From NCBI GenBank assembly GCA_017512725.1, contig JAFWEW010000014.1, forward strand, positions 1 to 64,000: DNA of 64,000 nt, written 5' to 3'. Positions 52,989-62,228 of this stretch are shown piece by piece. Source of the DNA: Solobacterium sp. GTDB taxonomy: Bacteria; Bacillota_I; Bacilli_A; Erysipelotrichales; Erysipelotrichaceae. The position numbers and the translations under genes are program-made. The notes beneath the pieces are model-generated. The model was given only the letters and a program-made list of their open reading frames with translations, had not been told where the DNA came from and did not search any database. Each line of letters begins with the position of its first letter. Position 1 is the first letter of the stretch.

Positions 52989-54341
52989 TTATTCAATGAC
53001 TTCGCAGTCCCATCCAAATACGCGGGCAATCTGAATGATCTTTGCCTTCTGTTTACCGACAATGATCATCTGATGATGAGAAGGAAGTTCTTCCATTACT
53101 TTTTCTCCGTTGCGGTAATGCAGCAGCGTGGCATTCAGAGAATCGGTATTTGGGAACTGGACAAATTTTTCGATTTCTCCCGGGATGATGGTGATCTTGT
53201 CAAAGGATGGATTGATCTTTGCCAGAACCATGTCACCAACCGGCAGTTCACAGTCAACCATCGTTGATTTCTCATTGACGATTGCGAGAACTTTCGGCAT
53301 GACTTTCCACTTGCAGCCGCAGAAGACCCGCGGGGCAAATCCCGCATAGCCGCAATGGACACCGAGTGCGTGGTTTTCCGGATCTTCCACATCCGGGAAC
53401 TTGTCAATGCGTTCATGGAAGATCGCTGCCTGACCGACGAGGAACGGATAGATATTGGTCATCTGAATTGGTGCTTCCATCGAACGATAAAGGATATAAG
53501 TGGAAAGCAGTGTGAGTGTATCTCCTTCACAGCACCAGATGATGCCGTATTTCTCAAACAGTCTGCTCCAGATCGTGCATGGTGTTGTTTTGGAATACAT
53601 GGATTCGTTCAGACAGTTGGCGCCAATACCGTCAACACCGCCAAGTTCATCGATCTTTTCACAGATCGCAAGATATAGCTGACCAATCAGTGTTTTCTGT
53701 TCATCTGTTACGCGGGGATCACACGGCAGCTCCCAGGAATTGAATTCATCCAGTGCTTTGACAGAGTCGATCTCATCTGCACGCTGATTCACAGCTTTCC
53801 AGCTGCTGTAGATCATCTTAATGCCGAACAGGCGTTCCATGGTTTCGGTACATTCTTTTTCCCACCAGTAGAAACGCTTGAAGATATATGCCTGCATTCC
53901 TTCTCCGGGATCATCCTGAAGCATCAGAAACTTCGCACCGTTCAGATGATTCTTTACGGCAAGTGCACGGAAAATCACTTTTCCAAGATCCACACTGTAC
54001 GGTGAGAATACATTCAGACCGGCACTGCGCATATAACTGATCAGCTCCCAGTCCCACATATCGACCGTTCCAAAGCGGGAGGTGATAACCAGAATTGGCT
54101 TGTTGTAGGAGTGATAGACTTCCTTGTAATGGTATCCCGCACCGATCATCTGCGGAAACAGGATCGCATCACATTCCGGAATCGGGTCACCGACAATGAC
54201 CGTATCAAGGAATACCGCAGTATCGCCATACAGTTCGTTCAGCTTCGCAAGCTGTTCTTCATACTCACCCCGTTCACGTTCATTCGCTTCCTTGAATTGA
54301 AGCGGAACTACAGTTGCTTTCAGTGCTTTTACGTTTTCCAT
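52989..54341 (-). CDS. L-fucose/L-arabinose isomerase-like protein
   Basis: A 450-residue protein of the COG2407-type isomerase family. The C-terminal part has WCCEGDTLTLLSTYIL and GVHCGYAGFAPR, which resemble the metal and substrate sites of L-fucose isomerase-type enzymes. It should interconvert an aldose and ketose. It is the last gene of the leftward operon, 15 bases after the FGGY kinase gene. Exact sugar unknown; some members have no demonstrated isomerase activity. Confidence 0.75.
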   Translation of the reverse strand: MENVKALKATVVPLQFKEANERERGEYEEQLAKLNELYGDTAVFLDTVIVGDPIPECDAILFPQMIGAGYHYKEVYHSYNKPILVITSRFGTVDMWDWELISYMRSAGLNVFSPYSVDLGKVIFRALAVKNHLNGAKFLMLQDDPGEGMQAYIFKRFYWWEKECTETMERLFGIKMIYSSWKAVNQRADEIDSVKALDEFNSWELPCDPRVTDEQKTLIGQLYLAICEKIDELGGVDGIGANCLNESMYSKTTPCTIWSRLFEKYGIIWCCEGDTLTLLSTYILYRSMEAPIQMTNIYPFLVGQAAIFHERIDKFPDVEDPENHALGVHCGYAGFAPRVFCGCKWKVMPKVLAIVNEKSTMVDCELPVGDMVLAKINPSFDKITIIPGEIEKFVQFPNTDSLNATLLHYRNGEKVMEELPSHHQMIIVGKQKAKIIQIARVFGWDCEVIE

Positions 54342-54356
54342 TATTTATCTCCAGTA

Positions 54357-55883
54357 TTAGTGCTGCAGTTCCCTGCACAGCGGTGTCAGGGCACTGACAT
54401 ATCGGTTATAGCGTTGCTGCAGCTGATCGTATAAAGCGCGTTTCGAAGGATCCGGTTCATAACGGTCTTTAACACGGATATGCTCAGATGCGCATTGTTC
54501 AAGATCGTCAATCAGACCAATGCCTTTTGCGCCAAGCAGGCATGCACCCCAGAGGGCAGGATCCGGCCGATCCAGTGTTTCAACGGGGATTCCCAGAACA
54601 TCCGCAAAGATCTGTGCGGATACTGCAGAGTCGGCTCCTCCGCCGATCATCCGGATACTGCTTCGGTTCTGGTACTGCGGATACAGAGCGTTCATCCGTT
54701 CAATTGCGGTTTTCAATGAATACGCAAAGCTTTCGACGACTGCCCGGTAGAAATGGGCGGGGGTATGGGTCCAGGTATGGCCCATAAATACACCGCGCAG
54801 ATCACCGTTAAACGGCATTACGGTTCCTCCGAGCATTCCAACCGTAAACAGGCCTTCACATCCGGGCGGAATCATTTCCATGTCTTTATCCATTCGTGCA
54901 TATGCCTGCGCGAGCGTTTCATTTTCCTTCTGATAGAACTTTGTGATGAACCATTCCTGTGTAATGCCAGATCCCGGCATGTAGTAATGGGCCGCATAAC
55001 TACCGCGGGTGCTTCCATTCAGCATGTCATAACCGCGTACTTCCGTATCCGGAACATAGGTTTCTGTCATACAGCTGACCGCACCGAAGGAAGCCGCTTC
55101 AAACAGCATATCCCCAGGTTTCAGATTTGCGGCACCGACACATCCGGCGATCTTGTCTCCGGCACCGCATACCAGAGGAATGCCTTCCGGAAGACCGGTT
55201 CGCTCTGCCGCGCCTTTTGAAAGTTTGCCGGCGATATCCGTAGATTGGCGGACGATCGGCAGCCGGGCAGGATCCATTTCGAGTTCTTCACAGAGCTTTT
55301 GCGAGAAGCACCGGTTCTTCACATCCGCAAGTCCTGTCCAGGTAATCAGAGAACCATCAATTACAGCATCTTCAATGGGAAGTTCTCCCAGTTTTCCGAT
55401 CACATAGCCGCTGATCATCACATACTTTGCGATCCGTTCTGCTTCCTCTGGGAATTCACTGCGGAACCATGCATATTTGGAAGAAAACAGCGGACTGTTC
55501 GTACCGGAAATCAGATAGAAATCATCTGAGAACTGCTGATTCTGTGCCTCGGCATACGGGACATAGCGGGTATCCAGCGAACAGGACCATCCGGTAACGT
55601 CATTCCAGTCACGGTCAACTCCCATAAAGCCGGCCATCTGACCGGTAAATCCGATGACTGCGATCTGCTGGGCCTGTTCCTTCAGCTGTTCTGCAGCGTT
55701 TCTCATACAGCGCTCAACCGCTTCCATCAGGTCTTCTCCGTGCTGGATAAACTGTCCCGGACCGGGCTGTTCACTCTTTACGGCTTCTTTTGTGACAACG
55801 AGTTCCTTGCCGGAAAGATCAAAAACACCGGCCTTAATGAAACTGGTGCCAAGATCAATTGCCATTAACAGTTTCTGATTCAT
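54357..55883 (-). CDS. FGGY-family carbohydrate kinase (xylulokinase-like)
   Basis: A 508-residue sugar kinase. N-terminal DLGTSFIKAGVFD and GFTGQMAGFMG, and the later CGAGDKIAGCVGAAN with the catalytic Asp, are FGGY features; GGGADSAVSAQIFADVLG is the ATP site. It should phosphorylate a ketose or polyol. Its start overlaps the stop of the alcohol dehydrogenase gene by four bases. The nearest relatives are xylulokinases, but specificity is open. Confidence 0.88.
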   Translation of the reverse strand: MNQKLLMAIDLGTSFIKAGVFDLSGKELVVTKEAVKSEQPGPGQFIQHGEDLMEAVERCMRNAAEQLKEQAQQIAVIGFTGQMAGFMGVDRDWNDVTGWSCSLDTRYVPYAEAQNQQFSDDFYLISGTNSPLFSSKYAWFRSEFPEEAERIAKYVMISGYVIGKLGELPIEDAVIDGSLITWTGLADVKNRCFSQKLCEELEMDPARLPIVRQSTDIAGKLSKGAAERTGLPEGIPLVCGAGDKIAGCVGAANLKPGDMLFEAASFGAVSCMTETYVPDTEVRGYDMLNGSTRGSYAAHYYMPGSGITQEWFITKFYQKENETLAQAYARMDKDMEMIPPGCEGLFTVGMLGGTVMPFNGDLRGVFMGHTWTHTPAHFYRAVVESFAYSLKTAIERMNALYPQYQNRSSIRMIGGGADSAVSAQIFADVLGIPVETLDRPDPALWGACLLGAKGIGLIDDLEQCASEHIRVKDRYEPDPSKRALYDQLQQRYNRYVSALTPLCRELQH

Positions 55884-56938
55884 ACGTTCCCCATTTCTGC
55901 CTCATCGAACCGGAATACATGTTTCAGCCCTTTTGCGGCTGCGGCATTCTGATAAGCCTGTTCAAATTCTTCCAGTGTATAGGCGTCTGACATTATCAGA
56001 TCCAGTGGTATACGGCCGTCGTTTACAAGCTTTGCGCATTTGCGGTACTCCGAAATGCTCTGTCTGGTACATCCCTGAATCGTAAGCTGACGGTAATGGA
56101 TGAGATTGGTGTTGATCGGAACAATCTTTCTGGAATCCGGAAGGCCGCCGAAGAACAGCAGTTTCCCGTTCATGTTCATGTATTCAAGCGATGCGGCCTG
56201 GGCATCCGGTGCCGGAGCTGCGATGATGCAGATATCTACACCGGATATGCCGTATGCGGCGAATCCTTCCATGATATCTCCAGTGATCGGAAGCACTTCC
56301 GGAAACAGTTCTTTTGCCTTGTCGATCCGGTCTTTGCTGAGGTCATTAATGAAGATCTTTCCTGCCCCAAGGATCCGTGCCGTCATGATATGCATGATAC
56401 CAATCGGGCCAAGACCGATAATGAGCACATCATCTCCGGGCCGGATGCCAAGAAGGGTCTGACCGTTATATACACAGGAAAGCGGTTCGATCAGTGCAGC
56501 AGCTTCATAGGAGATATCATTTCCAAGCTTTGATATGTTTCCCTGCAGAATCACTTCCTGAGGAATTCGGACATATTCCGCAAACCCGCCGTCCATTGTG
56601 ACGCCGAATGCACGCATGTCAGAACAGAGATGAGTATTGCCGGAAACACAGGCATCGCAGTGCCCGCATCCGATGTTCGGGGCAACGGATACACGCTCTC
56701 CTACAGAAAAGCCTTTTACCGCAGATCCGACTTTGGCAATATCACCGGCAAACTCATGACCCGGGATCAGCGGGGAATCATTTGACGCATGGGCAGCACC
56801 GTTTTTCCACATTCGGATATCGGTACCGCAGATAGAAGCAGCACGAACCCTGATCAGCAGTTCATGGTCATTGATTCCAGGTACCGGAACATTCCGCAGC
56901 TCCAGACGGCCTGCTTCAAACAGCTGGATTGCTTTCAT
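55880..56938 (-). CDS. Zinc-dependent medium-chain alcohol dehydrogenase
   Basis: A 352-residue MDR dehydrogenase. GHEFAG begins the catalytic zinc site, CGHCDACVSGNTHLC is the structural zinc lobe, and GLGPIGIMH the NAD-binding fold. It is close to sorbitol/threonine dehydrogenase-type enzymes. It overlaps both neighbours by four bases, showing tight coupling to the sugar pathway. It should oxidise a polyol or sugar hydroxyl. Confidence 0.9.
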   Translation of the reverse strand: MKAIQLFEAGRLELRNVPVPGINDHELLIRVRAASICGTDIRMWKNGAAHASNDSPLIPGHEFAGDIAKVGSAVKGFSVGERVSVAPNIGCGHCDACVSGNTHLCSDMRAFGVTMDGGFAEYVRIPQEVILQGNISKLGNDISYEAAALIEPLSCVYNGQTLLGIRPGDDVLIIGLGPIGIMHIMTARILGAGKIFINDLSKDRIDKAKELFPEVLPITGDIMEGFAAYGISGVDICIIAAPAPDAQAASLEYMNMNGKLLFFGGLPDSRKIVPINTNLIHYRQLTIQGCTRQSISEYRKCAKLVNDGRIPLDLIMSDAYTLEEFEQAYQNAAAAKGLKHVFRFDEAEMGNV

Positions 56939-57981
56939 TCTGGTTCCTCCGGAAGTCCGTTCTTCAGATAAACAGGCCGATGTTCCAGCAGCGAACGGAG
57001 ACTTTCATTGACCAGTATAAGTGCCATCTTCCCGTCAGTACCGGTAACCGGCGGTTCGGTATCGTTAAGGATGCAGTCAATGAATGCCTGGTCTTCTGCC
57101 CGGTACGCATCGAGAAACAGAGTTCTCCAGGAATCCATGGAATCGATGTGGATCACACGGTCAGACGTGACTGCTTCCGCGTTATTGGCCTGCTGGGAAC
57201 CGACTTTGATAATTCCGTTTGTACCGAGGATTTCTGCTCGGGAGTCATACCCGTAGCGGACATACTGTGCTCCGGTGATGACACCAATAATTCCGTTTTC
57301 AAATTCCAGCAGAACTGAACAGGTATCGTAGTAGTCCGGGTATTCTTCCGCTTTTTCCTGACTGCGGAAGTTTCCTCCGACCGCATGAATCATTTTTACT
57401 TCACTCTGCGCATACCAGCGGACGGTGTCAAAATCATGGCTGTTGACCTCTCCGAGCGGACCGTAGTTTTTATGCACATCGTACATCCATTCTTTCGGTT
57501 CACTGGGGCCATAGGTGTTGGACTTGATTAACGTGGCGTTACCGACCACGCCTTCCTCCAGCAGCTGTTTTCCGCGCTGGAAGCTTTTGTCAAAGCGGCG
57601 CATAAAGCCGAGCTGAAGTTTTACGTTATGCCTGCGGCAGGCCTCCGTCATCTCATCACATTCTGTTACGTTGGATGCCATGGGCTTTTCACAGAACACG
57701 TGCTTTCCGGCTTCTGCTGCAGCGATCACTATATCCCGATGGAACTGGGTTGGAGTTACGACGATGACTGCGTCGATGGAAGGGTCTTTCATCACATCGT
57801 GCCAGTCGCTGTAGACAGTAAATATACCGGTCTCAGCCGATGCGGCAGAGAGGTTTTCTTCAGAGGGATCACAGAGTGCGACAAGCACGGCACCGTGGAC
57901 CCCGCCCAGATAGCTGCGGGCATGGATCATGCCTGCACGGCCGCAGCCGATCAGGCAGACCCGGACTTTATCCTTCAACAT
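56935..57981 (-). CDS. Gfo/Idh/MocA-family oxidoreductase
   Basis: A 348-residue NAD(P)-dependent sugar dehydrogenase. The Rossmann motif is IGCGRAGMIHARS, EKPMA is the catalytic lysine motif and EVNSHDFDTVRWY the substrate-side histidine. Similar to myo-inositol 2-dehydrogenase-type members. It lies between deoC and the alcohol dehydrogenase gene. Confidence 0.9.
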   Translation of the reverse strand: MLKDKVRVCLIGCGRAGMIHARSYLGGVHGAVLVALCDPSEENLSAASAETGIFTVYSDWHDVMKDPSIDAVIVVTPTQFHRDIVIAAAEAGKHVFCEKPMASNVTECDEMTEACRRHNVKLQLGFMRRFDKSFQRGKQLLEEGVVGNATLIKSNTYGPSEPKEWMYDVHKNYGPLGEVNSHDFDTVRWYAQSEVKMIHAVGGNFRSQEKAEEYPDYYDTCSVLLEFENGIIGVITGAQYVRYGYDSRAEILGTNGIIKVGSQQANNAEAVTSDRVIHIDSMDSWRTLFLDAYRAEDQAFIDCILNDTEPPVTGTDGKMALILVNESLRSLLEHRPVYLKNGLPEEPE

Positions 57982-57991
57982 TTTGATTTCC

Positions 57992-58675
57992 TTACTGATA
58001 TCCGGCTTCCTTCATTTCCTCAATGATTTTGATTCCGCTGGAAGTACCAAGACGGGTTGCACCGGCTTCGACCATCTCTTTCGCCGCTTCCCAGGTACGG
58101 ATCCCGCCGGCTGCCTTGACCTGAACATCCGAACCTGCATACTGCTTCATCAGACGCACATGTTCCACCTTTGCCCCGGCTGTTCCAAATCCTGTACTTG
58201 TCTTGACGAAATCCGGTTTTACTCGTGATGCGATTTTCGCTGCTTCAATAATCTCTTCTTCTGTAAGGTAGCAGGTCTCAAAGATGACCTTTGCACAGAT
58301 GCCGGCATTTCTTGCGACTGCCACCAGGGCACGCATTTCTTCTTCGATATAGTCATAGTCATGTTCCTTCAGTTTTCCGACATTGAGAACATAGTCAAAT
58401 TCCTGTGCCCCGTCTTTTACCGCATTTTCCGCTTCCGCGACTTTGGTTGCGATTGTTGTCTGTCCAAGCGGAAAACCGACTGCGGCACCGGTCAGCACCT
58501 GTGAGCCCTCCAGCATCTTCCGGCACATCGCTACCGGATAGGTGTTGATTGCGACGGATTTGAATCCATAACTGACGGCTTCATCGCAGAGTTTCTGAAA
58601 ATCCGCGGTTGTCGCATCAGCGTGCAGATTGGTGTGATCTACCATCTGCGCGATCTGCTGTAATGAATAGTCCAT
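57992..58675 (-). CDS. deoC: Deoxyribose-phosphate aldolase (DeoC)
   Basis: A 227-residue class I aldolase. DHTNLHADAT begins the barrel, FDYVLNVGKLK has the proton-relay Asp and Lys, VKTSTGFG holds the Schiff-base lysine and VKAAGGIRT the second lysine. DeoC cleaves 2-deoxyribose 5-phosphate to acetaldehyde and glyceraldehyde 3-phosphate. Heading an operon of two dehydrogenases, an isomerase and a kinase, it may act on a different deoxysugar phosphate. A GGAGGAAC site precedes its ATG. Confidence 0.9.
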   Translation of the reverse strand: MDYSLQQIAQMVDHTNLHADATTADFQKLCDEAVSYGFKSVAINTYPVAMCRKMLEGSQVLTGAAVGFPLGQTTIATKVAEAENAVKDGAQEFDYVLNVGKLKEHDYDYIEEEMRALVAVARNAGICAKVIFETCYLTEEEIIEAAKIASRVKPDFVKTSTGFGTAGAKVEHVRLMKQYAGSDVQVKAAGGIRTWEAAKEMVEAGATRLGTSSGIKIIEEMKEAGYQ

Positions 58676-58724
58676 AATTGTTCCTCCTGCAGATGTCTGC
58701 TTTTAATCCATTTCTGATAAATAA

Positions 58725-58754
58725 ATTGTATTTTATGGGATTTTCATTCGTCAA
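58725..58754 (-). promoter_or_regulatory. Promoter of the deoC operon
   Basis: On the minus strand TTGACG (58749-58754), 18 bases, TACAAT (58725-58730). Confidence 0.6.
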
Positions 58755-58795
58755 CATATACTTTCATTTACTTTCGTTTTGTCCGATATTACAAT
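58741..58795 (+). promoter_or_regulatory. Promoter and DeoR operators for the second DeoR gene
   Basis: TTTACT (58767-58772), 17 bases and TACAAT (58790-58795) form a plus-strand promoter. TTTCATT or TTTCGTT starts at 58742, 58762 and 58772, in 10-bp steps, covering both divergent promoters. TTTCGTTT also occurs at the other DeoR promoter (16.7 kb). Confidence 0.65.
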
Positions 58796-58801
58796 AGGTA
58801 T

Positions 58802-59581
58802 ATGGAAACCAAATTATTTACTGAAGAACGTCAGGATGAAATCATTAATCTGCTGAAAGAACTTAAAAGCGTCAGTGTTCAGAATTTGAGCGATCATTTC
58901 GGCGTCAGCGGCGCAACGATCCGGACGGATCTCTCCGCACTGGAGAAAAAAGGCTGCCTGCGGAGGACACATGGCGGTGCGGTTCTTCCGAAAACAACGG
59001 AAACCTACCTGCAGGAACTGGGAATACAGGAACGCAGTCATTTTCAGGAAAAGAAAGCAATTGCGGAAGCGGCGCTTCAATATGTCTCTTCTCATGAAAC
59101 AATTCTGATTGATAACGGAACAACGATGTCTGCTTTCTGCACGGCACTGGCGGGTTCCTCTCTGAGCGGGCTTACGGTATATTCGAATGATCTGTATGGA
59201 ATGCAGATCCTGGAATCAAAGGAAAACTGTGAACTGCACCTGATCGGCGGCAGTATCCGAAGCGGATTTCACTATACCTACGGCCAGCAGGTACTGGATG
59301 AGCTGGGAAGCTACCATTTCAAAAAACTGTTTCTTGCGACATCCGCAATATCCGCAGATGGTCTGACAACTGTAAACAGTGATCTGGCAGCGGTAAAGCG
59401 GGCAATGATCAATGCGTCCGAAGAAGTGATCCTGCTGGCGGATTCCTCAAAATTCGGACAGGTCGGTTTTCAGAAATTTGCGGATCTTTCCGAGGTTGGT
59501 GTGCTGATCACCGATTCCGGGTTCCGCAAAAAAGAACAGAAAGCGCTCCTGAAAAAAATCGCAAACGTCATTACGGTCTGA
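58802..59581 (+). CDS. DeoR/GlpR-family transcriptional repressor
   Basis: A 259-residue DeoR regulator. The helix-turn-helix is VSVQNLSDHFGVSGATIRTDL with the wing GCLRRTHGGAV, followed by the phosphosugar-sensing domain (ETILIDNGTTMSAF, YSNDL, LIGGSIRSGF). It is divergent from the deoC operon and probably represses it until a sugar phosphate is bound. No ribosome site precedes the ATG, and the -10 box lies only six bases before it, so it may be translated from a leaderless mRNA. A hairpin with T-run ends the gene. Confidence 0.88.
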   Translation: METKLFTEERQDEIINLLKELKSVSVQNLSDHFGVSGATIRTDLSALEKKGCLRRTHGGAVLPKTTETYLQELGIQERSHFQEKKAIAEAALQYVSSHETILIDNGTTMSAFCTALAGSSLSGLTVYSNDLYGMQILESKENCELHLIGGSIRSGFHYTYGQQVLDELGSYHFKKLFLATSAISADGLTTVNSDLAAVKRAMINASEEVILLADSSKFGQVGFQKFADLSEVGVLITDSGFRKKEQKALLKKIANVITV

Positions 59582-59605
59582 GGTTTGCCATACAAAGAAA
59601 TTATG

Positions 59606-59627
59606 CTGCGTGGAACCGCAGTTTTTT
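59606..59627 (+). terminator. Terminator of the second DeoR gene
   Basis: CTGCG / CGCAG with loop TGGAAC and a run of six T. The GTG at 59610, which would extend the next gene, lies within this hairpin and is therefore not the start. Confidence 0.75.
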
Positions 59628-59666
59628 GTAACTGTACCTTCGGTTTCGCGGTTTATTTTCTCAGAA

Positions 59667-60809
59667 ATGGTTACTATAACTGCAATATATCTTTTTTTAG
59701 GTTATCTTATTTATATGAATACCGAAAAGAAACTAAGCAAAGCCGAAAAGATTATGATGGTGATTTACGGCACATCCATGCGTACTTCCATGCTTACAAT
59801 GGCAATTGTAGCGACGCTTGAAGTATGCATGCTCATTTATACTGTGGTAAATCCCAGCTTATTTGGGCCATATATCACCAAATACCGGCTTTTTTATATC
59901 GCACTGCTTTCAATGGCGTTAATTTTCACCGGACTGAGTATCTATGCAAAAAAAGATCTGCGCCAGCGTTTTAAGATCTTCGATGCAGCCAATCCGATCT
60001 GGGTACTGTTCTTCTTTGCCTGGTCACTGGGCATTACGATTTCCGATGCTGTGAAATTCCGTACGATTGATCCTACCGTATTCATGACGTTTTCTCTGGT
60101 CGTACCGCTGAGTTTTTATCTGTCTGCACCGGTATATATTCTGATTGTTCTGATCGCAGACGGAATCATGCTTTATTACACTGCAATCATTTCCATTTCG
60201 ACCGGACCGATGATTAATCTGTTTATCTTCTTTATCTTCCAGCTGGTACTGGGTGTCAGCTTTATGATTCTGAAAAAGAAACTGGCAGAACGGATCGTTG
60301 AAGAAGCAGAAAACGCAGATATTGATGTCATGACCGGGCTTGCCAACCGGCGTGTGTATGAAGAAGAGATTCAGAAGATCAAAGAAGAAGGTGTAATGCC
60401 GGATAATCTGACGTATGTGACGATTGATCTGAACGGACTGAAAACAGTCAACGATACCTACGGACATGTTGCAGGTGACAAACTCATCATCGGTGCCGCA
60501 AAGTGTATTGAGCAGTGCTTCGGCGGGAATGGGAAGATCTTTCGAATTGGCGGAGATGAATTCGTGATACTGACGACTGCAGAGCACGCAGAGATGGACC
60601 AGAAGATATTGGACCTGAAAAAGGCTATGGAGAAGTGGACGGAAGAGAATGATCTGACACTGACGACCGCAAGCGGATTCGCATGTCATAAAGACTTCCC
60701 GGATCTGGATATCGTTGGTCTGGCAAAAGAAGCTGACAAAAAGATGTATGAGTCGAAAGCCGATTATTACTCTTTAACCGGAAATGACCGTCGGAAATAT
60801 TATTGCTGA
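59667..60809 (+). CDS. Membrane diguanylate cyclase (GGDEF)
   Basis: A 380-residue protein. Six or more transmembrane helices fill the first 215 residues, then a coiled stretch and a GGDEF domain with the intact signature RIGGDEFVIL, and DLNGLKTVNDTYGH for substrate binding. It should make cyclic di-GMP under a membrane signal. The inhibitory RxxD site is not evident. The start is uncertain: ATG at 59667 chosen, as the GTG at 59610 lies in a terminator, with 59716 a shorter choice. It is the only GGDEF enzyme with intact signature here; the EAL enzyme is at 14.7 kb. Confidence 0.88.
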   Translation: MVTITAIYLFLGYLIYMNTEKKLSKAEKIMMVIYGTSMRTSMLTMAIVATLEVCMLIYTVVNPSLFGPYITKYRLFYIALLSMALIFTGLSIYAKKDLRQRFKIFDAANPIWVLFFFAWSLGITISDAVKFRTIDPTVFMTFSLVVPLSFYLSAPVYILIVLIADGIMLYYTAIISISTGPMINLFIFFIFQLVLGVSFMILKKKLAERIVEEAENADIDVMTGLANRRVYEEEIQKIKEEGVMPDNLTYVTIDLNGLKTVNDTYGHVAGDKLIIGAAKCIEQCFGGNGKIFRIGGDEFVILTTAEHAEMDQKILDLKKAMEKWTEENDLTLTTASGFACHKDFPDLDIVGLAKEADKKMYESKADYYSLTGNDRRKYYC

Positions 60810-60964
60810 GAAAACAATCTGCCGATTCTTTTACGAGAGGAATCTTTTCGGAAAATGTACTGAATATAACATCGCGCTGAATTCCGTGACTGGCTGATGA
60901 AACACGGCAGTTCCGAAAAGGAATGCCGGGGATCTGTCAGACGGAGCAGGCCGGCGGATGAAAT

Positions 60965-61006
60965 GTGCCTCTGGTATCTGGACGCGGTGGAAGAGGCACT
61001 TTGTTT
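60965..61006 (+). terminator. Terminator after the GGDEF gene
   Basis: GTGCCTC / GAGGCAC, 7 bp, with a T-rich tail (TTTGTTTTTTC). Confidence 0.6.
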
Positions 61007-61073
61007 TTTCTGGATCGACAGTATTAGGACTGTGGCAGACTCCGTGATTACGGATACAGGTGAGTTTTAATAT

Positions 61074-62216
61074 ATGAATCTTGTCATACATGATTTAAAT
61101 GAAACCGAATGGGAAGCGTTTCAGAAGGACTATGACGGCTGGGACGTTGTTTCGGATAACGGTACTATCCGCCCCTGCATCGGGTGCTTTTCCTGCTGGC
61201 ATAAAACACCGGGAGAATGTGTAATCAAAGACAGCTATGAAAACATGGGAAAACGGATCCATCAGGCAGATGAGATCACCGTCATCAGCAGATATACCTA
61301 TGGCGGATTTTCGGGTTTTGTAAAGAATGTCTTTGACCGGTGCCTTGGCTATGTGCTGCCCCAGTTCGAAATTGTTAACGGAGAAACACACCATCAGAAA
61401 CGCTATGCAGAAGACAAACCGTTTACGTTTATCTTCCGGGGAGAAGACCTTTCTCAGGAAGAAAAAGAATCTGCGGAACGATATGTAAGAGCGGTCTGTG
61501 CCAATATCCGGGGATCGGTTAAAGAAGTGATTTTTATCAATGACGGTACCGCTGCACCAAAACGGGAAAGACAAACCATTACGGAAGGAAGAACTGTTCT
61601 GCTCAATGCCAGCATGCGTTCAGAAAACGGAAACTCTGCTGTACTGGCAAGAGAACTGGCAAAAGGACTGCAGGGGGAATATGAATTCCTGGATCTTAAG
61701 AAGTACCGGAATTCCATGGAAGACCTGATGAACGCGCTTGAAGATGCTTCGACGGTGGTTCTCTGTGCGCCGCTGTATGTAGACGGGCTTCCCTCTCAGC
61801 TGATCCGTCTGATGGAATTGTTTGAAGCGGAGTATCAGGGCAGATCAAAACGAATCTATGTACTGGCCAATATGGGTCTCTATGAAAGCAGTCAGCTGGT
61901 GAATCTCTTTGAGGCAGTCCGGCAGTGGTGTGTGAAGATGGGATTTGAATACTGCGGCGGCCTGGGTGTCAGCGCCGGAGAACTGATTGGGGTGCTGATG
62001 CAGATACTGCCGTTTAAAGGATGGCCTACCAGCAGAATTGCCAAAGGGATGAGCTGTCTTCGGGAAGCGGTCAACAATGGGAGTAAGACCGACGACCTGT
62101 ATACCGAACCATATGGGTTTCCAAGATGGCTGTATCTTGAGATCGCCAACCGGAACTGGAATAATCTCGCAAAAAAGAACGGGCTGAAACCCGAAGATCT
62201 GTATCGAAAACTGTAA
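61074..62216 (+). CDS. Tandem flavodoxin-like NADPH-FMN reductase protein
   Basis: A 380-residue protein made of two flavodoxin-like domains. The N-terminal half (1-175) has CIGCFSCWHKTPGECVIKD, the Cys-containing loop of NAD(P)H-FMN reductase-like proteins, though its own phosphate loop is short. The C-terminal half (about 180-380) has LNASMRSENGNSAVLAREL, a full FMN phosphate loop. Such fusion is unusual; most family members have a single domain. GGTGAG precedes the ATG. Reductase activity is inferred. Confidence 0.82.
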   Translation: MNLVIHDLNETEWEAFQKDYDGWDVVSDNGTIRPCIGCFSCWHKTPGECVIKDSYENMGKRIHQADEITVISRYTYGGFSGFVKNVFDRCLGYVLPQFEIVNGETHHQKRYAEDKPFTFIFRGEDLSQEEKESAERYVRAVCANIRGSVKEVIFINDGTAAPKRERQTITEGRTVLLNASMRSENGNSAVLARELAKGLQGEYEFLDLKKYRNSMEDLMNALEDASTVVLCAPLYVDGLPSQLIRLMELFEAEYQGRSKRIYVLANMGLYESSQLVNLFEAVRQWCVKMGFEYCGGLGVSAGELIGVLMQILPFKGWPTSRIAKGMSCLREAVNNGSKTDDLYTEPYGFPRWLYLEIANRNWNNLAKKNGLKPEDLYRKL

Positions 62217-62228
62217 AGGAGAAAACCA

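Noticed and set aside
59610-59666. GTG start at 59610 for the GGDEF gene
   Set aside because: It lies inside the hairpin and T-run that ends the DeoR gene, and it has no ribosome site.
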